Below, one piece after another: positions 8,697-18,122 of a DNA stretch of 64,000 bases. Origin of the DNA: HXMU1420-2 sp034670145. GTDB lineage: Bacteria; Pseudomonadota; Alphaproteobacteria; Rhodobacterales; Rhodobacteraceae. The notes under the pieces are model-generated. The model ran no database searches, was not told the origin of the DNA, and saw only the letters and a list, made by a program, of their open reading frames with translations. The translations under genes were made by a program, and so were the position numbers. How positions within the stretch are numbered: position 1 is the stretch's first letter; each line of letters begins with the position of its first letter. The stretch lies in the NCBI GenBank assembly GCA_034670145.1, contig JAXMOA010000011.1, positions 119,196 to 183,195 on the forward strand, read 5' to 3'.

Positions 8697-8848
8697 CAGC
8701 CGACTCCTGTCTTTGCGCGTGGGCGCAGGTTTGCACATCTGGAGGACGGTGAAAACCGGTTCAGGCAATCGGGTTACCCGGGGCGGCGGTTCCGGGATCG
8801 GGTTGTTGCCGTGGTGAAGCATGACGCGCGATCTGCCCGCCCGAATAT

Positions 8849-10195
8849 TCAGCCTGTGCTTTGAACGGCCCGCTCGACGATAGAGAGGGCGGTGTCCAGG
8901 TCGGCCTCGGGGATGGTCAGGGGCGGTGACAGGGTCAGCACATTGGTTGCGCTGATCTTGAAGCTGAGCCCCTCGGCGAGGCAGGCGTAAAAGATCTTTT
9001 CGGCGCGCATGGGGTCTTCTGTGCGGCTGTCCTTGTCGGTGACGATCTCGATGCCGAACATCAGGCCGCGTCCGCGGATGTCGCCCACATTGGGATGGTT
9101 CCCGAGGTTTTGGCGCAGCCGGTCCATCGCGGCCGTGCCCAGGCGGGCGGCGCGTTCGACCAGGCCTTCGTCCTCGATGATCTGGAGCGTGGTCAGACCG
9201 GCGCGGGCGGTGACGGGGTTCTTTTCGTGGGTATAGTGACCGATGGCGAAATCGCCGCAGACATCCAGATCGTTGCGGGCGATGACGGCCGCCAGGGGCA
9301 AGGTGCCACCGCCCAGGGCCTTGCCCAGCACCACGATATCGGGCTCGACCCCGTCATGGTCGAAGGCAAAGAATTCACCTGTCTTGCCCAGCCCGGTGGG
9401 GATTTCATCCATGATCAGCAGCGCGCCATGTTTGTGGCAGGCGGCCTGCACGGCCTTCCAATAGCCCGGGGGCGGCACCAGCGGGATGGCGCGCATCGGT
9501 TCTGCGATCACCGCGCCGACATCGCCTTCGCGGGCCAGCACGTAGTCGACCATCTTGGCACAGGCCAGCCCGCAGCTGTCGGGTCCGGCGTGGCCATAGT
9601 GGCAATGGTAACAGTTGAACGGGGCGACATGTTCGGCACCGGGCAGAAGCGGGCCGGTGATATGGCTGCGGAAGGTTGCTTCGCCGCCGACCGAGGAGGC
9701 ACCGAACCCGGCGCCGTGGAAACTGTCCCAGAAGCTGAGAGTCTTGAAGCGTCCGGTGGCGGCGCGGGCGATTTTGAGCGCGACTTCATTGGCATCCGAA
9801 CCGCCGGTGGTGAAAAGCACCTTGTTCAGGTTGCCTGGCGCCAGTTGGCCCAGCTTTTCGGCCAGTTGCACGGCCACGTCATTGGTGTAGCGGCGTGGCG
9901 AAAAGGGCAACGTGTCCAGCTGATCCTTGAGCGCGGCGATCAGGCGGGGGTGGCCGTAGCCCAGGTGATGGACCGAGTTGCCGTGAAAATCCATGAACCG
10001 GCGTCCTGCGGTATCCTCAATCCAGATGCCTTCGGCCTTGGCAATGGTGGACAGGCAGGGCGAAGAGAGCGTCTGATGCATGAAGGCATCGCTGTCGCGT
10101 TGGAGCAATTGATCGGTGGCCGGATCCTTGCTGGTTGCGATCCAGTCGGCGCGGGCCGGGGACGTGTTGCTTTCACCTTCGGTCAACTGGATCAT
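8849..10195 (-). CDS. pbfA: Class-III aminotransferase fold enzyme, probable (R)-1-hydroxy-2-aminoethylphosphonate ammonia-lyase
   Basis: 448 residues, PLP fold type I, class III: TTGGSDANEVALK, IAEPMRA, MDEIPTGLGKTG and the Schiff-base Lys292 in VVLGKALGGG. It is the last gene of a phnW-phnA-phnY run. In such clusters this class-III homologue is the known PbfA, which eliminates ammonia from (R)-1-hydroxy-2-aminoethylphosphonate to give phosphonoacetaldehyde and so feeds PhnY. The assignment rests on family plus context. A class-III transaminase of another omega-amino acid is the alternative. A 75-bp gap separates it from phnY. Confidence 0.75.
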   Translation of the reverse strand: MIQLTEGESNTSPARADWIATSKDPATDQLLQRDSDAFMHQTLSSPCLSTIAKAEGIWIEDTAGRRFMDFHGNSVHHLGYGHPRLIAALKDQLDTLPFSPRRYTNDVAVQLAEKLGQLAPGNLNKVLFTTGGSDANEVALKIARAATGRFKTLSFWDSFHGAGFGASSVGGEATFRSHITGPLLPGAEHVAPFNCYHCHYGHAGPDSCGLACAKMVDYVLAREGDVGAVIAEPMRAIPLVPPPGYWKAVQAACHKHGALLIMDEIPTGLGKTGEFFAFDHDGVEPDIVVLGKALGGGTLPLAAVIARNDLDVCGDFAIGHYTHEKNPVTARAGLTTLQIIEDEGLVERAARLGTAAMDRLRQNLGNHPNVGDIRGRGLMFGIEIVTDKDSRTEDPMRAEKIFYACLAEGLSFKISATNVLTLSPPLTIPEADLDTALSIVERAVQSTG

Positions 10196-10270
10196 GAAAC
10201 GCTCCGCATGCTGATGGTTGGGGTTGGTTTTGGGCCCGCCGCAGGACGGGCCCGGCAGTTCGAGGCCGGT

Positions 10271-11722
10271 TTATGGCCAGGGCAGCGAGTAGGTCTTGAC
10301 CGTGGTGAAGAATTTCATCGCTTCCAGCACGCCTTCCTTGACGCCATTGCCGCTGTCCTTGATGCCGCCAAAGGGTGACATTTCGATGCGATAGCCCGGC
10401 TGTTCCCAGATGTTGACGGTGCCCACGTTCAGACCTTTGATGAAGGCTTGCATACGGCGGAAATCATTGGTGCAAACACCCGAAGACAGGCCGAATTCGG
10501 TGGAGTTCGAAATCTCCATCACCTGGGCGTCGTCATCGGGCACCCGCACGATGGGGATGATCGGGCCGAATGTTTCCTCCATCACCAGTTCGCTTTGATG
10601 CGGCACGTGGTCGACAACGATAGGGGGCAGCAAGGCCCCCTGGCGGCCGGGGTTGTAGAGGATTTTCGCGCCTTCTGCCTCGGCCTGGAAAACGCGGTTT
10701 TCGAACAGTTCGGCCGCCTGAGCGTGGATCACACAGCCCAGTTGCGTGTCCGGATCCATCGGATCGCCGAACCGGATGGCCTTGGCCTTTTCCAGCACCA
10801 GCGGGACAAAGCGGTCTGCGACGCTGTCCTGCACGAGGATGCGTTTGACGGCTGTGCAGCGCTGACCAGAGTTGCCGGTGGCCCCGGCGACAGCGATGGT
10901 GGCGGCCTTGTCCAGGTCGGCGTCGTCCAGATCGTTGAGGATGATCAGCGGGTCATTGCCGCCCAGTTCCAGCGCGGCGCGGGTGTAACCGGCCTTGGCG
11001 GCGATCATTTTGCCCACCGGCACGCCACCGGTAAAGGTGATGATGTCGATGTTTTCATTGGTGATCATTTCATCACCGATATCAGCAGGCATGCCGGTGA
11101 CGATCTGGAACATCTCGGGCGGCAGACCCGCCTCGTAGAGGATATCGGCCAGTGTGATCGCCGTCAGCGGCGTCAGCTCGGTCGGTTTGCAGACCACGCA
11201 ATTGTTGGTGGCGATGGCCGGTGCAATCTTGTGCGCGACCATGTTCAGCGGGTGATTGAAGGGGGTAATCGCCGAAATCGCGCCGACGGGTTCGCGCATT
11301 GTGTAGATCTTGCGCGCCTTGCCTTGCGGCGTCAGATCGCAAGAGAAGATCTGGCCGTCATCCTGAATGGCCAGCTGCCCGGACAATGTGAACACGTCAT
11401 AGGACCGCCCGGTTTCATAGAGGGCGTGCTGTTTGCAGATGCCCAGTTCCAGGGTGAGCCAATGCGCGATTTCCTCGCGCCGGTCACGGATCAGCTCGGC
11501 CGCGCGAAACAGGATCTGCTGGCGTTCATAGCGGGTGAGGGTGGGGGTATATCCGGCGGCGATCTCAAAGGCGCGGGCGGCATGGCTGGCATCGCCCGCC
11601 GGGACAGTGGCGATCACCTCGTCCGTGTAGGGGTAGCGCACCTCGACCCGAGCGTCGGTGTCCACACGCTCGCCGCCGATGCGCATGGTTTCGTGGCGGA
11701 TTTCATGGGGAGTTTGTGTCAT
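10271..11722 (-). CDS. phnY: Phosphonoacetaldehyde dehydrogenase
   Basis: 483 residues from ATG 11722, which overlaps the phnA stop (ATGA); the longer frame to 11755 is not needed. Aldehyde dehydrogenase superfamily: ITPFNHPLN and CKPTELTP (cofactor site), FTGGVPVGK, the general-base region LELGGNDPL, catalytic Cys in NSGQRCTAVKR, and EETFGPI. Expected reaction: phosphonoacetaldehyde + NAD(P)+ to phosphonoacetate in the cytosol, between PhnW and PhnA. The specific name rests on the flanking phnW and phnA genes, as the family is broad. Confidence 0.9.
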   Translation of the reverse strand: MTQTPHEIRHETMRIGGERVDTDARVEVRYPYTDEVIATVPAGDASHAARAFEIAAGYTPTLTRYERQQILFRAAELIRDRREEIAHWLTLELGICKQHALYETGRSYDVFTLSGQLAIQDDGQIFSCDLTPQGKARKIYTMREPVGAISAITPFNHPLNMVAHKIAPAIATNNCVVCKPTELTPLTAITLADILYEAGLPPEMFQIVTGMPADIGDEMITNENIDIITFTGGVPVGKMIAAKAGYTRAALELGGNDPLIILNDLDDADLDKAATIAVAGATGNSGQRCTAVKRILVQDSVADRFVPLVLEKAKAIRFGDPMDPDTQLGCVIHAQAAELFENRVFQAEAEGAKILYNPGRQGALLPPIVVDHVPHQSELVMEETFGPIIPIVRVPDDDAQVMEISNSTEFGLSSGVCTNDFRRMQAFIKGLNVGTVNIWEQPGYRIEMSPFGGIKDSGNGVKEGVLEAMKFFTTVKTYSLPWP

Positions 11723-12966
11723 GCGGGCACCTGTTCCAGCGCGGCGGCCGCGCAAGCATAAAAGAAGGCATCAAAGTTGCGCAGCACGGGCGCGCCGGGC
11801 AGGTCGATGACGCGGTTGACGATGAAGGGCACCTCTTGTTCCGTGAGGCCCCCATGGCTGCGCAGCGGTTCCTTGAGCGCGGCCAGATCGTGGCGGTGGG
11901 CGCTGGTGCCGATGGTCATGTTTTCGGTCGAGACCATGGTCAGATCGCCGATCCGGTCGGCGGGCAGTTCATATTTGGCCACGGCCTCCGCCCGGCTGAG
12001 CACTTCGAGCATCTCGGGCAGGTCGGACAGGCGTTTGATGATTGCGTCGACATCTGCGTTTTCGGGCAGATAGGCGGTGGCAAAGGCACCCAGAGCGCCA
12101 TGGTGGACCACATAGGGGTCTGTGATGGGCAGGATGACCCGCGCGGCCTCTTTGCCCAGCCAGTCGTCCAGCACATCCTGTACATAGATCACGGCCGGGT
12201 CGCCATTGGCGTCATGTTTCGGCTTCATCCCGTGATCGGCGGTGACCACGATGGCTGCGCCCATTGCGTCCAGCTGCGCCAGATAGCCGTCGAACATTTC
12301 GTAGAAGTCCAGCGCGCCCTTTTCGTCTGGCGCGAATTTATGTTGGATGTAGTCGGTGGTCGACAGGTACATCACGTCGGGCTTCCACTCTTGCAGCAGT
12401 TTGACCCCGGCGGCAAAGACGAACTCTGACAGGTCGGCGGAATAGACTTCGGGCACCGGGCGGCCCAGCCAGTCGGCGGCGTTTTCGATGCCGTTGCCGG
12501 CCTTGGTGGCCTGATCCGAGCGCTCGGACGAGAAACAGATCGCGCGGTCCTGGTCAAAGGCTAGGCCAGCCCCCAGCAGGGCGCGCAGTTTGTCCTTGGC
12601 GGTGACAACGGCGACGCGGGCGCCGGACTCGTAGAATTTGGAGAATACGGTGGGCGCGCGCAGGAAGCGGACGTCGTTCATCATCACTTCTTCGCCGGTG
12701 TCCGGGTCAAACAGGAAGTTGCCGCAGATCCCGTGCACCGATGGCGGGCGGCCTGTGGCGATGGACATGTTGTTGGGGTTGGTGAAGCTGGGGATCACGG
12801 AATGGGCCATTCTGTCTGTGCCGGTTTCGCGGATGCGTTTCAGCGTTGGCATCAGCCCGCGTGCGATTGCTTCGTCCAGATAGGCGGGTTCGCAGCCATC
12901 CAGGCAGATGGCAATGGCACAGGTGGCCGGGGTGGCGTAGGTGCGATCGTTCGCGGTGATGGTCAT
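11719..12966 (-). CDS. phnA: Phosphonoacetate hydrolase
   Basis: Alkaline-phosphatase superfamily, about 415 residues. Metal and nucleophile motifs are visible: CLDGCEP, Thr nucleophile in SFTNPNN, TTDYIQHKF, VVTADHGMKPKH, and a late His in SHGGLTEQEVPF. Cleaves the C-P bond of phosphonoacetate to acetate and phosphate. Two adjacent ATG codons follow an AAGGAG that overlaps the phnW stop; the second (12966) has better spacing than 12969. Lies in the operon phnW-phnA-phnY-pbfA. Confidence 0.93.
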   Translation of the reverse strand: MTITANDRTYATPATCAIAICLDGCEPAYLDEAIARGLMPTLKRIRETGTDRMAHSVIPSFTNPNNMSIATGRPPSVHGICGNFLFDPDTGEEVMMNDVRFLRAPTVFSKFYESGARVAVVTAKDKLRALLGAGLAFDQDRAICFSSERSDQATKAGNGIENAADWLGRPVPEVYSADLSEFVFAAGVKLLQEWKPDVMYLSTTDYIQHKFAPDEKGALDFYEMFDGYLAQLDAMGAAIVVTADHGMKPKHDANGDPAVIYVQDVLDDWLGKEAARVILPITDPYVVHHGALGAFATAYLPENADVDAIIKRLSDLPEMLEVLSRAEAVAKYELPADRIGDLTMVSTENMTIGTSAHRHDLAALKEPLRSHGGLTEQEVPFIVNRVIDLPGAPVLRNFDAFFYACAAAALEQVPA

Positions 12967-12976
12967 CATTTGCTCC

Positions 12977-14158
12977 TTAGGCAGCAAGGCGTTTCTTTTC
13001 GTCCAGCGCGGTTTGTGGCGGTGCCGCCGAGGCGACGCCCATTTCGGTCAGCGCCTCTTGGGCCGCTGTGGCCACGCGCGTCATTACGTGATGGTCAAAC
13101 TGGCCGATACAGCCAATGCGGAAACTGTCAACCACGGTGAGTTTGCCCGGGTAGATGATAAAGCCGCGCGACTTCATGGCCTGGTAGAACCGGGTAAAGT
13201 CAAAGGCGGGATCTGCCGGGCAGAAAAAGGTCACGATAATGGGCGACAGCCAGCGGTCGTCCAGCAAGGTTTCAAACCCCAGCGCCCGCATGGCCGGGAC
13301 CAGCGTGTCGCGGTTGCGCTGGTACCGCGCGCCGCGCCCCGAAACGCCGCCTTCGTCGCGATGGGCCTGCAATGCCACCATAAAGGCCGCAACCACATGG
13401 GTGGGCGGGGTAAAGCGCCATTGGCCGGTTTTTTCCATGGCCTGCCATTGGGCAAACACGTCCAGGGACAGGGAATGGGCGTTGCCCTGGCTGGCGTGCA
13501 GGGCCTCGGTCTGGGCAATGACAAAGCCAAAGCCGGGGACGCCCTCGATGCATTTGTTTGCCGAAGAAACGAAGGCGGTGCAGCCCAGGGCCTGCGGGTC
13601 CAGTGGCAGGGCACCAAAGGCCGACATACTGTCGATCAGCAGTTTGCGACCGGCGTCCCGGGTGGCCTGGGCGATCTCTTCGATCGGGTTCAGGATACCG
13701 GAAGAGGTTTCGCAATGAATGGCCAGCACATGAGTGATCGCCGGATCAGCGGCCAGCAGCTCTGCGACCTCTGTGCCCCGTGGCGGCAGGTAGTCGCCCT
13801 TGTCCAGCAGATGACAGGCGCGGCCCAGGTAGGCCATCGTCTGAGCCGCGCGCAAACCGTAGGCGCCGTTGGCCAGCACCAGCACTTTGCCATCCTTGGG
13901 CACGAAAGTGCCCAGCATCGCTTCGACCAGAAAGCTGCCGGAGCCTTGGATAGGCACGCAGTCATAGTCCGCCTTGCCCGGTCCGATCAGGTCCAGCAGC
14001 TGGCTGCGCAGCGCGCGTGTCATGGCGCGAAATTCGTCGTCCCAGCTGCCCCAATCCTTCAGCATCGCCTCTTTTACAGCGCGCGAAGTGGTCAGCGGAC
14101 CGGGGGTCAGCAGGTAGGGGTCGTCGTTCATCGGAGAGGGCAGAGGCGTGTCAGTCAT
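12977..14158 (-). CDS. phnW: 2-aminoethylphosphonate--pyruvate transaminase
   Basis: 393 residues, class-V PLP aminotransferase: LLTPGPLTTS, GSGSFLVEAMLGT, HCETSSGILNP, DSMSAFGALP and the PLP-lysine in SSANKCIEGVPGFG. First gene of the phosphonate operon; ATG 14158 has GGAG 8 nt upstream. Transfers the amino group of 2-aminoethylphosphonate to pyruvate, giving phosphonoacetaldehyde and alanine. The divergent LysR gene starts about 100 bp away and probably regulates it. Confidence 0.95.
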   Translation of the reverse strand: MTDTPLPSPMNDDPYLLTPGPLTTSRAVKEAMLKDWGSWDDEFRAMTRALRSQLLDLIGPGKADYDCVPIQGSGSFLVEAMLGTFVPKDGKVLVLANGAYGLRAAQTMAYLGRACHLLDKGDYLPPRGTEVAELLAADPAITHVLAIHCETSSGILNPIEEIAQATRDAGRKLLIDSMSAFGALPLDPQALGCTAFVSSANKCIEGVPGFGFVIAQTEALHASQGNAHSLSLDVFAQWQAMEKTGQWRFTPPTHVVAAFMVALQAHRDEGGVSGRGARYQRNRDTLVPAMRALGFETLLDDRWLSPIIVTFFCPADPAFDFTRFYQAMKSRGFIIYPGKLTVVDSFRIGCIGQFDHHVMTRVATAAQEALTEMGVASAAPPQTALDEKKRLAA

Positions 14159-14255
14159 CGGGCAGGCTCCACTATCGAATGGGTGCTGTATGCGGGGGGT
14201 TCTGCCATATGTAAAATTTTTGTTTTTTATTGAACCATAGGTTATGCGTATAGGT
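14159..14255. promoter_or_regulatory. Divergent promoter region between phnW and the LysR gene
   Basis: An AT-rich gap in otherwise GC-rich DNA, with T-runs at about 14215-14230 and the dyad AACC-ATA-GGTT around 14233-14243. LysR proteins usually bind T-N11-A dyads in such divergent gaps, so this is the likely operator. No promoter hexamer is clear enough to mark. Confidence 0.45.
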
Positions 14256-15143
14256 ATGAATTATACTCAGCTCCGGGCATTTCATCATGTCGCCCTGTAT
14301 GGTGGTTTCTCGCGGGCGGCGCAGGCGTTGAACCAGACGCAGCCGTCCTTGTCGGATCAGGTGCGCAAGCTGGAGCAGCGATATGATACGCTGCTGTTCC
14401 GTCGAGAGGCGCGCCAGGTGACATTGACCGAGGCCGGGGAGGGGTTGTTTCGGCTGACGCTGGAGTTTTTCGAAACGCAGGAACGGATTGGAGAGTATCT
14501 GGGGCGCTCTGGGGCGGTGTTGTCGGGGACGTTGCGTATTGTGGCGGACAGCGCGATCCATATTGCGGGGGCGGTGCAGCAGTTTCGCAAGGATCATCCC
14601 AGGGTTTCGGTTGTGATCCGGTCGGGGAATACCGAGTCTGTCTTGCGGGCATTGCGCAATTATGATGCGGAGATTGGCGTTGTGGGCAACATCGCCGGGG
14701 CGGCGGATCTGGATGCGGTTGATCTGGGGCGGACGCCGATTGTGGCGATCACGGCGGCCGGGCGGGACAACGCAACGCTGCGGTTTGCGGATCTGGCAGG
14801 ACGCAACCTGATCTTTCGCGAGACCGGGTCGAAAACCCGCGCAGCACTGGAGGCCGAGGCGGATCGGCGTGGGCAGCCTCTGGCGCCGGTGATCGAGGTG
14901 GAGGGGCGTGAAGCCATGCGCGAAATGGTGGCGGCCGGCGCTGGCATCGGGTTCGTTTCGCAGGCCGAGGCGGGGCAGGATCCGCGTATCGCCTGTGTGG
15001 CCGTATCGGATGTGGACTTGTCGATGTCGGAAACGCTGATCACCCTGACGGCCCGTCGCGAGGTACGGGTGATCCAGGCGTTTTTACAGGCGCTGGATCA
15101 GGCCCAATCTCTGAATTCGGCCCAGCCTCTGGATCCGGCCTGA
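14256..15143 (+). CDS. LysR-family regulator of phosphonate genes (inferred)
   Basis: 295 residues from ATG 14256 (MNYTQLRAF, the usual LysR beginning); ATG 14244 in frame is an alternative. N-terminal winged helix (about 1-65, GGFSRAAQALNQTQPSLSDQVRKLE) and a periplasmic-binding-protein-like effector domain (about 90-290). Transcribed away from phnW, the classic layout for a regulator of the neighbouring operon; 2-aminoethylphosphonate would be a plausible inducer, but this is inference from position. Confidence 0.9.
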   Translation: MNYTQLRAFHHVALYGGFSRAAQALNQTQPSLSDQVRKLEQRYDTLLFRREARQVTLTEAGEGLFRLTLEFFETQERIGEYLGRSGAVLSGTLRIVADSAIHIAGAVQQFRKDHPRVSVVIRSGNTESVLRALRNYDAEIGVVGNIAGAADLDAVDLGRTPIVAITAAGRDNATLRFADLAGRNLIFRETGSKTRAALEAEADRRGQPLAPVIEVEGREAMREMVAAGAGIGFVSQAEAGQDPRIACVAVSDVDLSMSETLITLTARREVRVIQAFLQALDQAQSLNSAQPLDPA

Positions 15144-15173
15144 CGATCCTCCGTTCGGTCGTCAGGCCGCTTT
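15136..15173 (+). terminator. Rho-independent terminator after the LysR gene
   Basis: An 11-bp perfect stem (15136-15146 with 15159-15169, arms CGGCCTGACGA / TCGTCAGGCCG), 12-nt loop, then CTTTT. The 5' arm overlaps the LysR stop codon. It lies between two convergent genes and may serve both. Confidence 0.75.
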
Positions 15174-15185
15174 TGGGGCCGGAGT

Positions 15186-16136
15186 TCAGGCGCGCGAGAG
15201 GGCCTGAGCGATCATGCAGGTCAATTCGAACATCAGATTCGCCGCTGTGACCGAGGTGATTCCGGTTGGATCATAGCACGGGGCCACTTCGCAGATATCC
15301 GCGCCGATCAGGTCGATCCCGGACAGGCTGCGCAGGATCACCTGCACGTCGCGGGGGGTGATCCCGCCGATTTCGGGAACAGCCGTGCCTGGGCAATACG
15401 ACGGGTCCAGCCCGTCAATATCAATGGTGATATAGGTCGGGCCATCGCCCAGGCGGGCCTTGATCAGATCAATCGTCGCGGCGCGGCCGAGGTCTTCGTA
15501 GCGGTCAAAGGGGATCACTTCGAAGCCGGCGGCATAGGCAAAATCGTGATCGTCCGGCTCAAACAACGAGCCGCGCAGGCCCAGCTGAACCGTGCGGGCG
15601 GGGTCGATCAGCCCCTCTTCGTGGGCGCGGCGCATGAATGTGGCGTGGTTGATCTTGGTGCCTGCCATGGTGTCCATCACATCGGCATGGCTGTCGATCT
15701 GGAGCAGCCCCACAGGCCCGTCCGCCGCCAGGGCGCGCAGGATCGGCGTGGGGATCGTGTGATCTCCGCCGATGGCCACCGGGCGGATATTCAGCGCCTT
15801 GAGGGTGGCAAAGAAGTCCTGAATGTTCTGGATCGACTCGTCGAAATTGAGCGGGTTGATCCGCGCATCCCCCAGGTCGGCGATATTGCAAAGGGCGTAG
15901 GGCTGGACCTTGGTTGTGATGTTGGTGGTGCGGATCAGGCGCGAGGCATGGCGGACGGCGCCCGGGGCTTCGCGGGGGCCGGAGCGGTAGTTCAGGCCGA
16001 TGTCAAAAGGGACGCCGACCAGGCCGATATCTATTTCGTCGCAGGGCTCTACCCGTTTGGTGCGCATGAAGGTGGCGACGTCGGAAAAGCGGGGATGGGT
16101 GGCGGCGTCGACGGGTTGGTATTTTGGATCGGGCAT
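15186..16136 (-). CDS. speB: Agmatinase-type ureohydrolase
   Basis: 316 residues from ATG 16136, which follows GAGGTG; the frame extends to 16217 without homology. Arginase/agmatinase family with the dimanganese ligands in GGDHT, DSHADVMD and DIDGLDPSYCPGT, followed by PEIGGI and EVAPCYD. Hydrolyses a guanidino group to urea plus amine. Agmatine is the default substrate, but guanidinobutyrate and guanidinopropionate hydrolases look alike, so the symbol is tentative. It is monocistronic and convergent with the LysR gene. Confidence 0.85.
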   Translation of the reverse strand: MPDPKYQPVDAATHPRFSDVATFMRTKRVEPCDEIDIGLVGVPFDIGLNYRSGPREAPGAVRHASRLIRTTNITTKVQPYALCNIADLGDARINPLNFDESIQNIQDFFATLKALNIRPVAIGGDHTIPTPILRALAADGPVGLLQIDSHADVMDTMAGTKINHATFMRRAHEEGLIDPARTVQLGLRGSLFEPDDHDFAYAAGFEVIPFDRYEDLGRAATIDLIKARLGDGPTYITIDIDGLDPSYCPGTAVPEIGGITPRDVQVILRSLSGIDLIGADICEVAPCYDPTGITSVTAANLMFELTCMIAQALSRA

Positions 16137-16796
16137 GGGCACCTCGGGTTTGGATTTGGGTGGAGGGTGGCGGTTGTGGGGCTGCGGGCCAAGGAAAAAG
16201 TGGGAATTGGCCGGCAAAAATACGGCTGTGGTCGGGTTTGAGGCAATTGTGAAACGAGGGTGGAGTTTGCGAAATGGACGGCATGTCCCAGCTGGGACAT
16301 TGGGTTAAATTATTGATTTCAAAATGAATACGGTTTTTTACTACCCCGGGACATTGGGGCTGAGGTGATAGATTTTCATTGTTTGGTGTTGTGTGAAAAC
16401 GCTGGCTGCGGCTGGGGTCATGCGTATGCGAAGGTTGTACCGGAGTGTGCTTTGTTGGCCGGGGGGTGTTAGCCGAATGTAAACCTTTGATGCCTAAAAC
16501 TGAGTCCATGGCGGATTGATAGGAGCGTTAGGGGCGTTATGTGTTGGGTTAGTGGGGCTTAACTTTGCCTTGTTTGATGAATTTGGTTTACCCGTGAGCC
16601 TGGAAGTTGGGCGGTCAGGATGTTGATGTCAGTGAGCGGGCTGTTCCGTCGGTTTCGGCGTATCGGTGGCCGGTGACATCCTTTGCTCATCCAGGTCGGA
16701 ATGCCGGGGGCTCAGACGGCTGGGTGGAGGTGTCTTTCTGGATGTGGTTGCCCATTGGAAGAACTGATTGCGGCGCCGCTTGAGGCTGTTGGGTTC
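16137..16796. other. Non-coding stretch upstream of the ureohydrolase gene
   Basis: Long gap without a credible gene. It contains the upstream region of the ureohydrolase gene and a dyad of GGGACATTGG/CCCGGGACATTGG type direct repeats (near 16299 and 16343), then increasingly G-rich plus-strand sequence leading into the tandem array. Frames read across it show no family features. Confidence 0.4.
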
Positions 16797-17660
16797 GGTT
16801 GAGGTTGGCGGATGCGGATGCGGTTGAGGCTGGCGGATGCGGTTGAGGTTGGCGGATGCGGATGCGGTTGAGGTTGGTGGATGCGGCTGAGGCTGGCGGA
16901 TGCGGCTGAGGCTGGCGGATACGGTTGAGGTTGGTGGATGCGGCTGAGGCTGGCGGATGCGGCTGAGGCTGGCGGATACGGTTGAGGCTGGCGGATGCGG
17001 CTGAGGCTGGCGGATGCGGCTGAGGCTGGCGGATGCGGATGCGGTTGAGGTTGGTGGATGCGGCTGAGGCTGGCGGATACGGTTGAGGTTGGCGGATGCG
17101 GCTGAGGCTGGCGGATACGGTTGAAGTTGGCGGATGCGGTTGAGGTTGGTGGATGCGGTTGAGGTTGGCGGATGCGGTTGAGGTTGGTGGATACGGTTGA
17201 GGCTGGCGGATGCGGTTGAGGTTGGCGGATGCGGTTGAGGCTGGCGGATGCGGTTGAGGTTGGCGGATACGGTTGAGGTTGGCGGATGCGGTTGATGTTG
17301 GTGGATGCGGCTGAGGCTGGCGGATGCGGCTGAGGCTGGCGGATGCGGCTGAGGCTGGCGGATACGGTGGAGGCTGGCGGATGCGGTTGAGGCTGGTGGA
17401 TGCGGTTGAGGTTGGCGGATGCGGTTGAGGTTGGCGGATGCGGTTGAGGTTGGCGGATGCGGTTGAGGTTGGCGGATGCGGTTGAGGTTGGCGGATGCGG
17501 TTGAGGTTGGCGGATGCGGCTGAGGCTGGCGGATGTGGTTGAGGCTGGCGGATGTGGTTGAGGCTGGTGGATATGGCTGAGGCTGGCGGATATGGCTGAG
17601 GTTGGCGGATGCGGCTGCGGTTGGCGGATCCGGTTGAGTTTGCAGGATGCGGTTGCGGTT
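16797..17660. repeat. 19-bp tandem repeat array, about 45 copies
   Basis: Direct head-to-tail copies of ggcggatgcggttgaggtt with a 19-bp period (checked at 17414, 17433 and following). Variation is concentrated at a few positions (C/T in GGYTGAGGYTGG, GGATGC versus GGATAC, GGCGG versus GGTGG); some copies carry an extra GGATGC. The period is not a multiple of 3 and no open frame spans the array, so it is not coding. There are no unique spacers, so it is not CRISPR. The plus strand is strongly G-rich and C-poor with repeated GG tracts. Confidence 0.92.
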
Positions 17661-17825
17661 GGTTTATGGGATTATTGCTGGTTGGCTGATGGGTTTGTTA
17701 AAGGGCCAATCTGAGGGGAAGATTGCCTTTGCCAAAAGGCGGTTTGGCGAATGGCCGCGCTTTGTCTGTCCTCGTTTGGAAAGCGCTGTGCGTTCTGATG
17801 CAGCCGCAGCCCGCCCGCGATCTGG

Positions 17826-18092
17826 TCAGGCAACTATATCAGGGCCAGTTTGCGGTGGATGAGATGGCGCAACGCCCTGACGATCCGAGGATGGATGCGA
17901 TGGCGGCACGTTGGTTTCATACGCCGCGCCTGGTCGTGCAGACCCCATGGTCGCCGGGATATGCCGAAACGCGCTGTTGATCGTCCTGTTATGCAGGCCG
18001 ACATCGCGGGCGATGCATCGATAGGAACACCCCCTTTTGCGAAGCGTGAAATTTTGACTGCTTTGGGCGTAGGTCAACTGTTTCTTGGCCAT
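17826..18092 (-). pseudogene. Decayed transposase N-terminus (IS30-like helix-turn-helix)
   Basis: An ATG at 18092 preceded by GGAGGAGG begins MAKKQLTYAQ and continues with a helix-turn-helix resembling IS30-family transposases (LRKRGCSYRCIARDVGL). After about 45 residues the resemblance is lost and the frame turns into low-quality sequence, so only the first part survives. It sits beside the repeat array in a gene-poor stretch. The family call is tentative. Confidence 0.35.
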
Positions 18093-18122
18093 GGGCTGGC
18101 CTCCTCCTTCGAAAAAAGGCAT

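Noticed and set aside
16797..17660. Possible CRISPR array
   Set aside because: The units are contiguous 19-bp copies with no unique spacers and no cas genes nearby, so it is a plain tandem repeat.
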